Shown here piece by piece: positions 8,305 through 16,041 of a stretch of DNA of 35,128 bases (within the stretch, counting starts at the first letter, position 1; each line of letters opens with the position of its first letter). The stretch is from an uncultured Lacinutrix sp. (GTDB lineage Bacteria > Bacteroidota > Bacteroidia > Flavobacteriales > Flavobacteriaceae), in the NCBI GenBank assembly GCA_937129145.1, contig CAKZMU010000087.1, positions 1 to 35,128 on the forward strand, written 5' to 3'. The translations under genes were made by a program, and so were the position numbers. The notes beneath the pieces are model-generated. The model was not told the DNA's origin and ran no database searches. It saw only the letters and a list, made by a program, of their open reading frames with translations.

Positions 8305-10326
8305 CTATTTTTTATTATCAATGTTTTTCAAAAGTACTTTAATAGCTTCAATTTCTTCTTGTTGTTTTTTAAGCTGCGTTTCTAAACCTTCAATTTTAGA
8401 GTTTTGCTTTACTAATAATTCTTGTTGCTCTTTTACAGCATTAATAAGTGCATAGGTAAATTTATTAGGATTTACTTCCAGAAAGCGCTCTTTTTTTAAT
8501 GAAATTTCGCGCACCATATCTGGTGCAATCTTTTGCAAATCTTGTGCAATTACGCCTTGGTAAACACGATTACCTATGACTTGTTTTCCACCAAAAAGCA
8601 TTTTCATCTTGTCATTATAAGAGAAATTAATTGGTCTGACATTCATAATAAGTTCTAAACCTTCTTTGTAGTCATTCACATCTTTTTTTAAACGTGCATC
8701 AGAAAATACTGCCCAAGTCCCGCCTCCTGGTTTGTTGGCTGTACCATTTACTGATAATGTAGCTGTTGGTGCATTGGTGCCAATACCTACAGCATCATTG
8801 GTGCCATCTACAAATAGCATATTTGGTTGGTTAAAGCTGCTCACAATTAGGCCACCGTTGTTTTGTATTTCAACAGGACCATAAATTGCATTTATAATTC
8901 TTCCAGATCCTGTACCTCCAATACTATACGACTGATTTAAAGAATAAACCGCATTACTTACATTAACATCTTGAAAACTCACTACACCAGATCCGTTAGT
9001 GGTCAATACTTGGTTAGCAGTTCCATCTGTAAGTGGTAAATCATAGGCATCATTAATGTTTATACGACCATTCTTAAAAACAGTAAGTGCGTTGCTTCTC
9101 TGAGATGCACTATGTCCATTACCAACAACAAAAACTCTGTCATTCACATCAAACCCTGTACCAGCTACCCCAGGTGTATAATTGGTATTAAACATTCCAA
9201 TAGCAGTCTCATAAGATGATGGTGCTACAGTATTATAACCGAACGCGGTTGAAGTAACTCCAGATGCTACTGTATTAAATCCAAAAGCAGTGGCATTACC
9301 ACCAGAAGCTTCAGTTAATCCACCAAAAGCTGTTGAATTGTTTGCTGAAGCCTCAGTATCTATACCAAAAGCGGTAGCTCTCTCACCTGATGCATTCGTG
9401 TTTGTACCAAAGGCTATTGATGCAAGACCAGAAGCAGATGATTGATAACCAAAAGCAGTAGCATATGTTCCAGAAGCCGAAGTAAACGATCCAAAAGCTG
9501 TAGTTGTAGTTTCTGATGCTGTTGATTGATAACCAAATGCCACCGAATGCGGCCCAGATGCCGTTGTACTATATCCAAAAGCAGTTGAGCTCTGACCTGA
9601 TGCTATAGTTCCAGCACCAAAAGCGGTTGATTGATTCCCTATAGCATTTGTAAAATCGCCAAAAGCAGTTGATGAGAGTCCAGATGCTAAAGTATTTACT
9701 CCAAAAGCAGTTGAAAAAAGACCAGTATTAATAACATCCCACTCATCACCTACATATGGAGGAATATCCCATACTGTGCCTGCTCTAAAAGCTGACATTA
9801 GTGGATTAAAAAACATCCGTGTGCCAGCTCCTGTTATTTCTGTGTCAATAGGATTACCATAAAACACGTCTCCTGTCACTAAAAAACCGTCTGTTCCATT
9901 AATTCTTACAGCGCCATTTGTAGCGTTAATGTTTTTACCTAATCCATTACCACCTTGGTCGTAAGCTTGGTCTAGGGTATTACCTCCACCTCCAGTAGCT
10001 GTTAAAGACACCCAAGAGGTATTGGTATTATCCCAATAGTAAAACCCTTTATTGGGTGCGCCATTGCCAGTGGCAAACAGTAACATACCATCTTGGTTTG
10101 TGGTTGGGTTAACCGAAGGAAAATTATCTACTTTAGGAATTAAAATCCCATCATTTTGCCCAGGGTTTACTTGGTTAGATGACCTAACATCTAAAACAGC
10201 ATTGGGGTTTGTAGTATTAATACCTACCTGAGCATATGATATAAGGCAAAACAAAAACAAAAAAGAACATATTAGAGGGTTCTTAAGTTTTCTAAGGTTA
10301 AACATTTTAAAATATGGTCTTTTCAT
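8305..10326 (-). CDS. Secreted YadA-head-repeat fibre protein with S74 intramolecular chaperone
   Basis: The product has 673 residues. A signal peptide ends in ISYAQ (about residue 33), followed by the VGINTTNPNAVLDVRSS opening common in flavobacterial fibre-like proteins. Residues 204-378 hold about twelve 14-residue repeats of the S-T-A-F-G-x-x-T-x-A-S-G type, as in YadA/Hep_Hag trimeric adhesin heads. Residues about 541-640 form an S74 chaperone: FSDARLKKDV with Ser542, Asp543 and Lys547/548, then GVIAQDLQKIAPDMV. This domain helps trimers fold and cuts itself off in phage tail spikes. The last 45 residues are a coiled coil. There is no beta-barrel anchor and no type IX tail, so attachment to the cell is unexplained. 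A second ATG at residue 8 is an equally possible start. A terminator hairpin lies 26 bases before the start. Confidence 0.88.
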   Translation of the reverse strand: MKRPYFKMFNLRKLKNPLICSFLFLFCLISYAQVGINTTNPNAVLDVRSSNQVNPGQNDGILIPKVDNFPSVNPTTNQDGMLLFATGNGAPNKGFYYWDNTNTSWVSLTATGGGGNTLDQAYDQGGNGLGKNINATNGAVRINGTDGFLVTGDVFYGNPIDTEITGAGTRMFFNPLMSAFRAGTVWDIPPYVGDEWDVINTGLFSTAFGVNTLASGLSSTAFGDFTNAIGNQSTAFGAGTIASGQSSTAFGYSTTASGPHSVAFGYQSTASETTTTAFGSFTSASGTYATAFGYQSSASGLASIAFGTNTNASGERATAFGIDTEASANNSTAFGGLTEASGGNATAFGFNTVASGVTSTAFGYNTVAPSSYETAIGMFNTNYTPGVAGTGFDVNDRVFVVGNGHSASQRSNALTVFKNGRININDAYDLPLTDGTANQVLTTNGSGVVSFQDVNVSNAVYSLNQSYSIGGTGSGRIINAIYGPVEIQNNGGLIVSSFNQPNMLFVDGTNDAVGIGTNAPTATLSVNGTANKPGGGTWAVFSDARLKKDVNDYKEGLELIMNVRPINFSYNDKMKMLFGGKQVIGNRVYQGVIAQDLQKIAPDMVREISLKKERFLEVNPNKFTYALINAVKEQQELLVKQNSKIEGLETQLKKQQEEIEAIKVLLKNIDNKK
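9193..9717 (-). repeat. Tandem 42-bp coding repeats (YadA-like head)
   Basis: About twelve copies of a 14-codon unit run through the fibre gene, with the core S/T-x-A-F-G and A-S-G in nearly every unit (FSTAFGVNTLASGL, QSTAFGAGTIASGQ, NATAFGFNTVASGV). The DNA copies have drifted, so this is an old expansion kept by selection on the protein and not a recent slippage array. The last unit, YETAIGMFNTN, breaks the pattern and leads into a neck. Confidence 0.85.
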
Positions 10327-10351
10327 AGTAGCTTTGACTAATTTTTAATGT

Positions 10352-10387
10352 AAAACCACTTAAAGTTTAAAAACTATAAGTGGTTTT
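10352..10387 (-). terminator. Hairpin terminator between repeat lipoprotein and fibre genes
   Basis: AAAACCACTT (10352-10361) pairs perfectly with AAGTGGTTTT (10378-10387). An inner AGTTT/AAACT stem nearly closes the loop, and four T follow on the minus strand. It sits 13 bases after the lipoprotein stop and 26 bases before the fibre gene ATG, so it probably ends the upstream transcript or lets only part through. Confidence 0.7.
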
Positions 10388-10399
10388 ATTATAGTTACT

Positions 10400-11836
10400 T
10401 TAAAAATCAGTGAATGCTCTAACTGCTCTTGCAAAGTATGAATTACCATTTTTCCCGCTTCCTCCAACTGTGCCAGTTGTTAGATTAACAAGTTTCGCTG
10501 CAGTAGTGTTTATTTCGGTAGAACTCCAATGAAATTGATAAGTTACTTGCCCTCCATTTGCAGTAATAGCAGCATTAACTGTACTTATATTTGTGTATAT
10601 TTCAATTAATTCATCTTCACTAGGTAAAAACCAATCATCATATCCATTCAAGTTTAAATTAGAAACAGCTTCTATTACGCTTCCTGGAGCTGCACATCCT
10701 GAAGCAACAATTGCATCAGTATTTGTGCTACCAGTACCAATTGCTGTACCTGTTGCTCCTGTAGTGGTACCTGAACAACCCCATGTTCCTGAAATAAATG
10801 TATTGCTAACAGCACAAACTAAACCTGCACTATTATTGCTTGCAGGGTCTATCCAAAAAATAACACCTCCATAACTATAATCACCAACCTCATTGATATT
10901 ATTGAGGCTAATTGTTGCAGTAGCAGTTCTCGTAAATCTTCCATTGTCCGCCCAAATATTTGCTGTAATTGTAGGGTTTGTTTCAAAATCAAACAAAGTA
11001 GCATCAGCTACAGTTAATTCACCTGTAACAGTATTTATACTTAAAGCTCCAGTTGGTGATTGAGTTGTCATTCCAAAAGCTACAGTTCCATCTCCAACGG
11101 CTTGAACTGTACCAATAACATCTCCATTGGTAGGATTTTCATCTATATTCCCAGTAAAATCCTCTATACTTAATTCAATTACATTAGTCAAGTCTATAGT
11201 TGCTACTGCGGTTTCAGTACTTACCGAATTATCAACCGTAATATCTGCTGTGATTGTAGGATTTGTTTCAAAATCAAATAAAGTTGCATCTGCTACAGTT
11301 AATTCTCCTGTGGTTGCATTTATACTCAACGCACCTGATGGTGTTTGCGAATTTATACTAAAAACTAAAGTACCATCTCCTGTAGCTTGAACAGTACCAA
11401 TAACATCGCCATTAGTTGGGTTTTCACCGATGGTTTCAGAAAAATCATCGATACTCAGTTCATTAATGTTACTAAGATTAATAGTAGCTATTAGAGATTC
11501 CGTTTTTTCAGAATTTGAAACCGTTATGTTTGCTGTAATTACAGGGTTGGTTTCAAAATCAAACAACGTAGCATCCGCAACAGTTAATTCTCCTGTGGTG
11601 TTGTTGATATTTAAAGCACCAGTTGGTGTTTGTGATGTGATACTAAAACTCAAGGTGCCGTTACCTTCGGCTTCTACAGTACCAACAATGTCGCCATTAG
11701 TTGGGTTTTCAGTAAAAGTTATAGTAACATCTTGTGTGGTTATTTTATAATTTACTTCGTCGTCTTTACTGCAACCATAAGTTGTTACGAGTAAAGCTAA
11801 TGCGAATAGACGGACTAATTTAAGTGCATTTTTCAT
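10400..11836 (-). CDS. Lipoprotein with three 95-residue cadherin-like repeats and a C-terminal Lcl/DUF1566-like domain
   Basis: The 478-residue product opens with a lipoprotein signal ending LLVTTYGC (Cys22). Residues 32-316 are three tandem repeats of exactly 95 residues. Each carries ENPTNGD, then TGELTVADATLFDFETNP, and ends near an L-x-N-V/I-x-E turn, as in cadherin or Ig-like surface repeats. Residues 317-478 begin GDYSYGGVIFWIDP and contain YDDWFLPSEDELIEIY and WSSTE and end SYFARAVRAF. That is the pattern of the Lcl/DUF1566 (FGE-sulfatase or C-lectin-like) domain found on bacterial surface proteins. The likely role is adhesion or binding at the cell surface. The gene follows the broken lipoprotein gene by 31 bases and is closed by the hairpin at 10352-10387. 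Confidence 0.85.
   Translation of the reverse strand: MKNALKLVRLFALALLVTTYGCSKDDEVNYKITTQDVTITFTENPTNGDIVGTVEAEGNGTLSFSITSQTPTGALNINNTTGELTVADATLFDFETNPVITANITVSNSEKTESLIATINLSNINELSIDDFSETIGENPTNGDVIGTVQATGDGTLVFSINSQTPSGALSINATTGELTVADATLFDFETNPTITADITVDNSVSTETAVATIDLTNVIELSIEDFTGNIDENPTNGDVIGTVQAVGDGTVAFGMTTQSPTGALSINTVTGELTVADATLFDFETNPTITANIWADNGRFTRTATATISLNNINEVGDYSYGGVIFWIDPASNNSAGLVCAVSNTFISGTWGCSGTTTGATGTAIGTGSTNTDAIVASGCAAPGSVIEAVSNLNLNGYDDWFLPSEDELIEIYTNISTVNAAITANGGQVTYQFHWSSTEINTTAAKLVNLTTGTVGGSGKNGNSYFARAVRAFTDF
10889..11743 (-). repeat. Three tandem 285-bp coding repeats
   Basis: The phrase tttcaaaatcaaa(c/t)aa recurs at 10981, 11266 and 11551, exactly 285 bases apart, and corresponds to ETNP/LFDFE in each 95-residue protein repeat. 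Units 2 and 3 resemble each other more closely than unit 1. The high DNA identity could allow copy-number change by recombination. Confidence 0.85.
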
Positions 11837-11867
11837 AGTATTGGGTTTTTAAATTGTTTAATATTTA

Positions 11868-12431
11868 TTAATAGTTCATTTTTCTTAATTCTCCACTTAG
11901 GCTGTAATAAAAGCGGAATGTTGTACCACCATTTTCTGGCTCAAGCATCACTATATATTCTGCTTTAGATATATCTCCATTTTTTGGAAATTTTATAAAT
12001 GCCATATCTAATGCTGGGTTTTCAATGTTTTTTTCGGCAGTTAATTGCTTGCTTGATTTTTCAACCAACTCTCCAAGTTTGGTTAAATTTATCTTGTCGT
12101 TTAATTGATACATATAGTCTGCTGCTTTGGTGCCGTTGGGAACTTCAAGCGTTATTTCGGAGTTTTGTTTCCAAGAATTTTGCATTAAATTCCATTGTCC
12201 CATTTTTAATGATTCTGGGTCATCGGTAACGGTTACACCAATGATATTTCCAACATTTTCATTATAAGAAATGGCAACATCAGTATATTATGCATCAGCA
12301 CCAAACTTGCTTTTAATCTCGCTTTCAATAACTGTAAAGCCTTCGGCATCTGCTTTTTCATTGCTTGCTCCACCTCCGCAGAACATGAGGGTTACAATTG
12401 TTAGTAGCATCATGATTTTATAAAATTTCAT
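11868..12431 (-). pseudogene. Small lipoprotein gene interrupted by an in-frame TAA
   Basis: Reading from the ATG at 12429-12431 gives MKFYKIMMLLTIVTLMFCGG, a lipoprotein signal with a Cys in the lipobox. The frame stays open to the stop at 11868-11870 except for one TAA at codon 48 (12288-12290), in the context KSKFGADA-stop-YTDVAISYN. Without that stop the product would have 187 residues. The codon could be a Tyr TAT or TAC changed by one base. Downstream of it the frame remains fully protein-like for 140 codons, so the change is recent or is a sequence error. A protein restarted at the ATG at 12201-12203 (111 residues) would lack the export signal. I do not recognise the family. It precedes the repeat lipoprotein gene by 31 bases. 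Confidence 0.75.
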
Positions 12432-12469
12432 ATAAGTTGTATTTAGTTGTGGTTAAATAAAAATTGGGT

Positions 12470-12739
12470 TTATTGTTTTATAAATTTTACTGCTGGCTTA
12501 TTTTTTAACTTTAGAAAGTAAAGTCCGACAGACAAATTTTTAATATCAATATATTGGGAGCTGGAAATTTTTCCATTCTTGACTTCGCTTCCCAAATGAT
12601 TGAATACTTTATATGCAGTAACATTTTCTAATCCAGAAATTGTTAATAAAGAAGCTGAAGGATTTGGGTAAACGCTGATTTTAGTTTTGAGTGATTTTTC
12701 ATGAGTACTTAAGTTTTGGGATTTATACGGCTTAGTCAT
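12470..12739 (-). CDS. Orphan type IX secretion C-terminal sorting domain protein
   Basis: The short frame of 89 codons holds almost nothing but a type A type IX sorting domain: ISVYPNPSASLLTISGLENV, then the KVFNHLGSEV strand, and an end LSVGLYFLKLKNKPAVKFIKQ. This domain normally follows several hundred residues of cargo and directs them through the outer membrane after Sec export. Here there is no signal peptide and no cargo, and an in-frame TAA stands eight codons before the ATG. I therefore think it is a relic of a larger secreted protein, although expression as a small protein cannot be excluded. It lies between the broken lipoprotein gene and the response regulator. Confidence 0.6.
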   Translation of the reverse strand: MTKPYKSQNLSTHEKSLKTKISVYPNPSASLLTISGLENVTAYKVFNHLGSEVKNGKISSSQYIDIKNLSVGLYFLKLKNKPAVKFIKQ

Positions 12740-12884
12740 TAAACACTTGAAACCAAATGATTAATGTGTTAATTGCGATATAAAACTATGTAGTACTAGT
12801 GAAGTAAGAAATAGGGAAACTATTTCCGATAGTGATTAATAAATATGTGTAATATTTGAAAGGGTATTCGTAACAGCCTGAAAC

Positions 12885-13622
12885 TTAGCTTTTACTCCAT
12901 TTTAAAAAGGTGGACACAAAATGTTCTTTTTTACGAGAAGAAACAGGGATTTTTTTGCCATTTTTTAAATGAATAGCACCAGATTTCTCGTATTTATCTA
13001 TAAACTTTAGGTTTACTATATACGATTGGTGTGGGCGCACAAAATTGGAAGCAGTTAATTGTTCTTCAAACTCTTTTAAGGTTTTAGATACGACGTATTT
13101 TTTACCATCATTGCAGTAAAATGTGGTGTAGCCTTTATCGGATTCGCAAAACAATAATTCGTTTAAATTTATGACTTGAAAACTATCATGTAGCGATAGT
13201 ATTAAATTAGTATCGTCGTTATTCCAAATTTGTTTTACAGTTTTAATTTGCTGTTGTTGTTCGGCTAATGGTAGCAGCTTCACTTTTTTTAGAGCAGCAG
13301 TAAGTTCGTCAATATCTACGGGTTTTAAAATATAATCTACCGCACCACTTTTTAAGGCTTTTAAGGCATATTCTTCGTAAGCTGTGATAAAAATGACTTT
13401 AAAATCCAAGTGTTCTACTTGCTCTAAAAACTCAAAGGCATTACCATCGGTAAGGTTGATGTCTAAAAAAATCAATTCTGGTTTGCAGGCATTTGTCACG
13501 ACTAATGCATCTTTTACTGAGGCGCACTCGCCTATGACTTCTACTTTTGTATCTATTGTTTGCAGTATATTAACCAAGCCTTTTCTAATATAGGCTTTGT
13601 CTTCAACCAGTAATGTTTTCAT
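12885..13622 (-). CDS. LytTR-family response regulator
   Basis: The 245-residue product has a receiver domain (about 1-120) with the acidic pair E7/D8, phospho-acceptor Asp54 in IFLDINL, Thr80 in FITAY and Lys100 in ILKPVD. The C-terminal half is a LytTR DNA-binding domain (about 140-240), with LLFCESDKGYTTFY and FVRPHQSYIVNLKFI as landmarks. LytTR regulators bind direct repeats in promoters. Its ATG overlaps the stop of the histidine kinase gene by one base (TAATG), so the two are translated together and form a two-component pair. The target genes are unknown. The surface-protein genes directly downstream are candidates only by position. Confidence 0.95.
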   Translation of the reverse strand: MKTLLVEDKAYIRKGLVNILQTIDTKVEVIGECASVKDALVVTNACKPELIFLDINLTDGNAFEFLEQVEHLDFKVIFITAYEEYALKALKSGAVDYILKPVDIDELTAALKKVKLLPLAEQQQQIKTVKQIWNNDDTNLILSLHDSFQVINLNELLFCESDKGYTTFYCNDGKKYVVSKTLKEFEEQLTASNFVRPHQSYIVNLKFIDKYEKSGAIHLKNGKKIPVSSRKKEHFVSTFLKWSKS

Positions 13623-15805
13623 TATACAATAATTTTATGAGGAATTACCAATGTAACTATGGTGCCTTGTTCGTTGTAACGTTTTCTATCTTCAATAACT
13701 ACCGACCCTTCCATTTTTAAATCTTTTGATAATATTTTAAGTCTTTCAGATGTAATTGCAGTAGATAACGATTTTTTATTGCCATTCTTGTTACCATTTT
13801 GTGACTCATAGCCTATACCATTATCAGTTATCGTGCAAGTTAATTTTTTGTTTTCATACGTTAAACGAATATCAATTTTCATGTGTTCCGTTTTATTTAC
13901 AAATGCATGTTCTATAGCATTTTCAACAAATGGCTGAATGAGCATTGGTGGGACTTCAAACGAAGGCACATCTATAGTTTCTTCAACTAAAATAGTATGT
14001 TCATAAGCATCGTTTTCAAGGTTTTGCAACGCTAGGTAATTTTGTATGGCTTTTAATTCTTGTGATAATGAAACTGTTTTGCCCCTTGAATTTTCTAAAA
14101 TAATACGCAATAGTTTTGAGAATTTTGACAGGTATGATAAAGATTTTTCCTCTTCCTTATTCAGTATCATACCTTGCAGTACAGATAATGAATTAAAGAT
14201 AAAATGTGGCGTCATTTGAGAACGTAATAGTTTTTGTTCTATCACAACATTTTGAGTTGTTGTTTTAGCATGTCGCAATTTTAAAGAAAAAATAGTAATT
14301 CCTAAAACCAAGGCTATTCCTAAAAAAGTAATGACACCTAAAAGAAGGTTACGTTGTGTTTTTTCTAAATTTTTAGTAGTTGTGGTTATTGTTTTTGTGA
14401 GTTGCAATTCTTTAATACTTGCAGAGTCTAATGCTTGTTTGTATTTATACTCATACTCTAATTGAGCAATTTTTTCAATATTTTCTTTATTGAAAAGGCT
14501 GTCATTTAGTATCTTAAATTGCTGGTGGTTTTCGAGTGCGCTCTTATAGTTGCCTGTAGTTCTATAAATCTTGGAAAGAATTTCTGAAGCATTTTTTTGA
14601 CAATTCAAAAAACCAGATTTTTTGGAAATCTCCTTTGCTTTAAGCGCATTGTCCAGAGCATTTTTATATTCTTTTTGTTTTGCAAATGTTCTCGCCAATC
14701 CAATATATACCTCACATAACACTCTCTTGTTTCCAATTTCTATACTGACTTTCTTCGCCTCTAAGAAGTATCGATTTGCTGTGCTGTAATCTTTTAATGC
14801 CAAATAAATCTCACCAATATTATTTAGAATATGTGGAATTCCACTTTTTGCACCAATTTGTTTGTTTATACGTAGCGCCTCAACATAATTATCGAGAGCA
14901 CGTTCGTTATCTCCATTTTCTTCGTATACGACGCCAATATCATTCAATATTGAAGAAACTCCTTTTTTATTATCAATTCGCCTATCTATTTCTAAGGCCT
15001 TTTCATAGTGTTTCATTGCCTTATCGTAGTGTTTTTGAGTCTTATATATCCAAGCAATATTGGTCAAGTGATTGGCAATACCTAAACTATCGCCAAGCTT
15101 TTCATTAATGTACAAAGATTCTTTGAAGTGCTCTTGGGCAAGTGGGTAATTCCCTTGATCTAAGTAAATAGTACCCAAATTATTTAAACTATAAGCAATT
15201 CGCTGTTCATTTTCATTAACTTTAGCAATAGAAAGTGCTTTATTTAAAGGTGGGATGGCTTTATCAAATTCCCCTAAATCCGAAAATGAGCTTCCCAAAT
15301 TTATTAGACTAGCAGCTAGGTTATTACTTCCTATTTCCTCTTCAATCTTAATTGATTTATTGAAGTATGATATTGCTTTTCTAAACTCTCCTTTATTTTT
15401 ATAAGCTATACCTATGGCATTGTAACAGCTGGCTATCCCCTTTTTGAGATCCATATTTTCGTACAAATTCAATGCTTCATCATAGTAATCAAGTGCTCGG
15501 TCAAAATTTGATTGCACTGCCTCGGTTATACCTCTTATGTAAATGCTCCTCGCTTTGCCTTTATTAAAATGGATAACTTCAGCTAGTCCATCCGCTTCAT
15601 CTAAATATTCAAGGGTTTTTGGCATATCTCTACTGAAATGAGAAAAAGCCAATGCATTTAAGATGTTCACTTTTGTTGTATCCTTTTCTTTGTGATTCCG
15701 TAATTCAATTTTAAGGCTATCTATTTTAGTGTTTTGCGATAACCCAGAAGAAGTAAAAAGTAGGAAAAATAACAGAATTAGTGTATTTAAACTGATGATT
15801 TTCAT
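13622..15805 (-). CDS. TPR sensor histidine kinase (HisKA_7TM-less, LytS-like His_kinase type)
   Basis: The product has 727 residues. A signal peptide ends GLSQ (residue 24). About ten TPR units of 40 residues follow (about 40-440), placed outside the cytoplasmic membrane. A coiled stretch leads to one membrane helix (about 487-508). The kinase is of the His_kinase (PF06580) type, with the phospho-acceptor His534 in QMTPHFIFNSL, an N-box VENAIEHAF (Asn629) and a G-box DNGIGY (661-666). The ATP-lid region carries an Asn/Lys-rich insert QNGNKNGNKK. TPR sensors of this kind are abundant in Bacteroidota and usually pair with LytTR regulators, as here. The signal sensed is unknown. About 236 bases without a gene separate it from the fucose operon upstream. 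Confidence 0.93.
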   Translation of the reverse strand: MKIISLNTLILLFFLLFTSSGLSQNTKIDSLKIELRNHKEKDTTKVNILNALAFSHFSRDMPKTLEYLDEADGLAEVIHFNKGKARSIYIRGITEAVQSNFDRALDYYDEALNLYENMDLKKGIASCYNAIGIAYKNKGEFRKAISYFNKSIKIEEEIGSNNLAASLINLGSSFSDLGEFDKAIPPLNKALSIAKVNENEQRIAYSLNNLGTIYLDQGNYPLAQEHFKESLYINEKLGDSLGIANHLTNIAWIYKTQKHYDKAMKHYEKALEIDRRIDNKKGVSSILNDIGVVYEENGDNERALDNYVEALRINKQIGAKSGIPHILNNIGEIYLALKDYSTANRYFLEAKKVSIEIGNKRVLCEVYIGLARTFAKQKEYKNALDNALKAKEISKKSGFLNCQKNASEILSKIYRTTGNYKSALENHQQFKILNDSLFNKENIEKIAQLEYEYKYKQALDSASIKELQLTKTITTTTKNLEKTQRNLLLGVITFLGIALVLGITIFSLKLRHAKTTTQNVVIEQKLLRSQMTPHFIFNSLSVLQGMILNKEEEKSLSYLSKFSKLLRIILENSRGKTVSLSQELKAIQNYLALQNLENDAYEHTILVEETIDVPSFEVPPMLIQPFVENAIEHAFVNKTEHMKIDIRLTYENKKLTCTITDNGIGYESQNGNKNGNKKSLSTAITSERLKILSKDLKMEGSVVIEDRKRYNEQGTIVTLVIPHKIIV

Positions 15806-16041
15806 ATAAGGTGTTACTGTGCTTTTAGCTAAATAACAATTTTATTATAAATAGTGGAAAAATATGTTAAGATTTAAAATGCAACCCATAACAAAGCGTC
15901 AATATAAACTAATGTAGCTTGAGAAGATGCATTATGGTGTAGAAAATTTTTTTTTGGAAGGTTTCAAGTAATAAACGTAGCTAGCAACTTAATATTCGTT
16001 GTGAATTATTGAATTTTAATACTATTTAGTTTAGACGAGTA

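Noticed and set aside
9193..9717. Regular 42-base periodicity that could suggest a repeat array such as CRISPR
   Set aside because: The repeat lies in frame within a long gene, encodes the known 14-residue YadA head unit, and has no conserved palindromic repeat with unique spacers.
11127..11750. Plus-strand frames opposite the repeat lipoprotein
   Set aside because: They are periodic mirror images of the 95-residue coding repeats, with no start context. The minus-strand gene has signal peptide, lipobox and domains.
12815..12827. Palindrome GGAAA-CTA-TTTCC as a terminator after the response regulator
   Set aside because: The stem is only five pairs and no T-run follows on the minus strand.
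14776..15108. Plus-strand frame opposite the TPR region of the histidine kinase
   Set aside because: It is antisense to repeated TPR codons and has no recognisable protein features.
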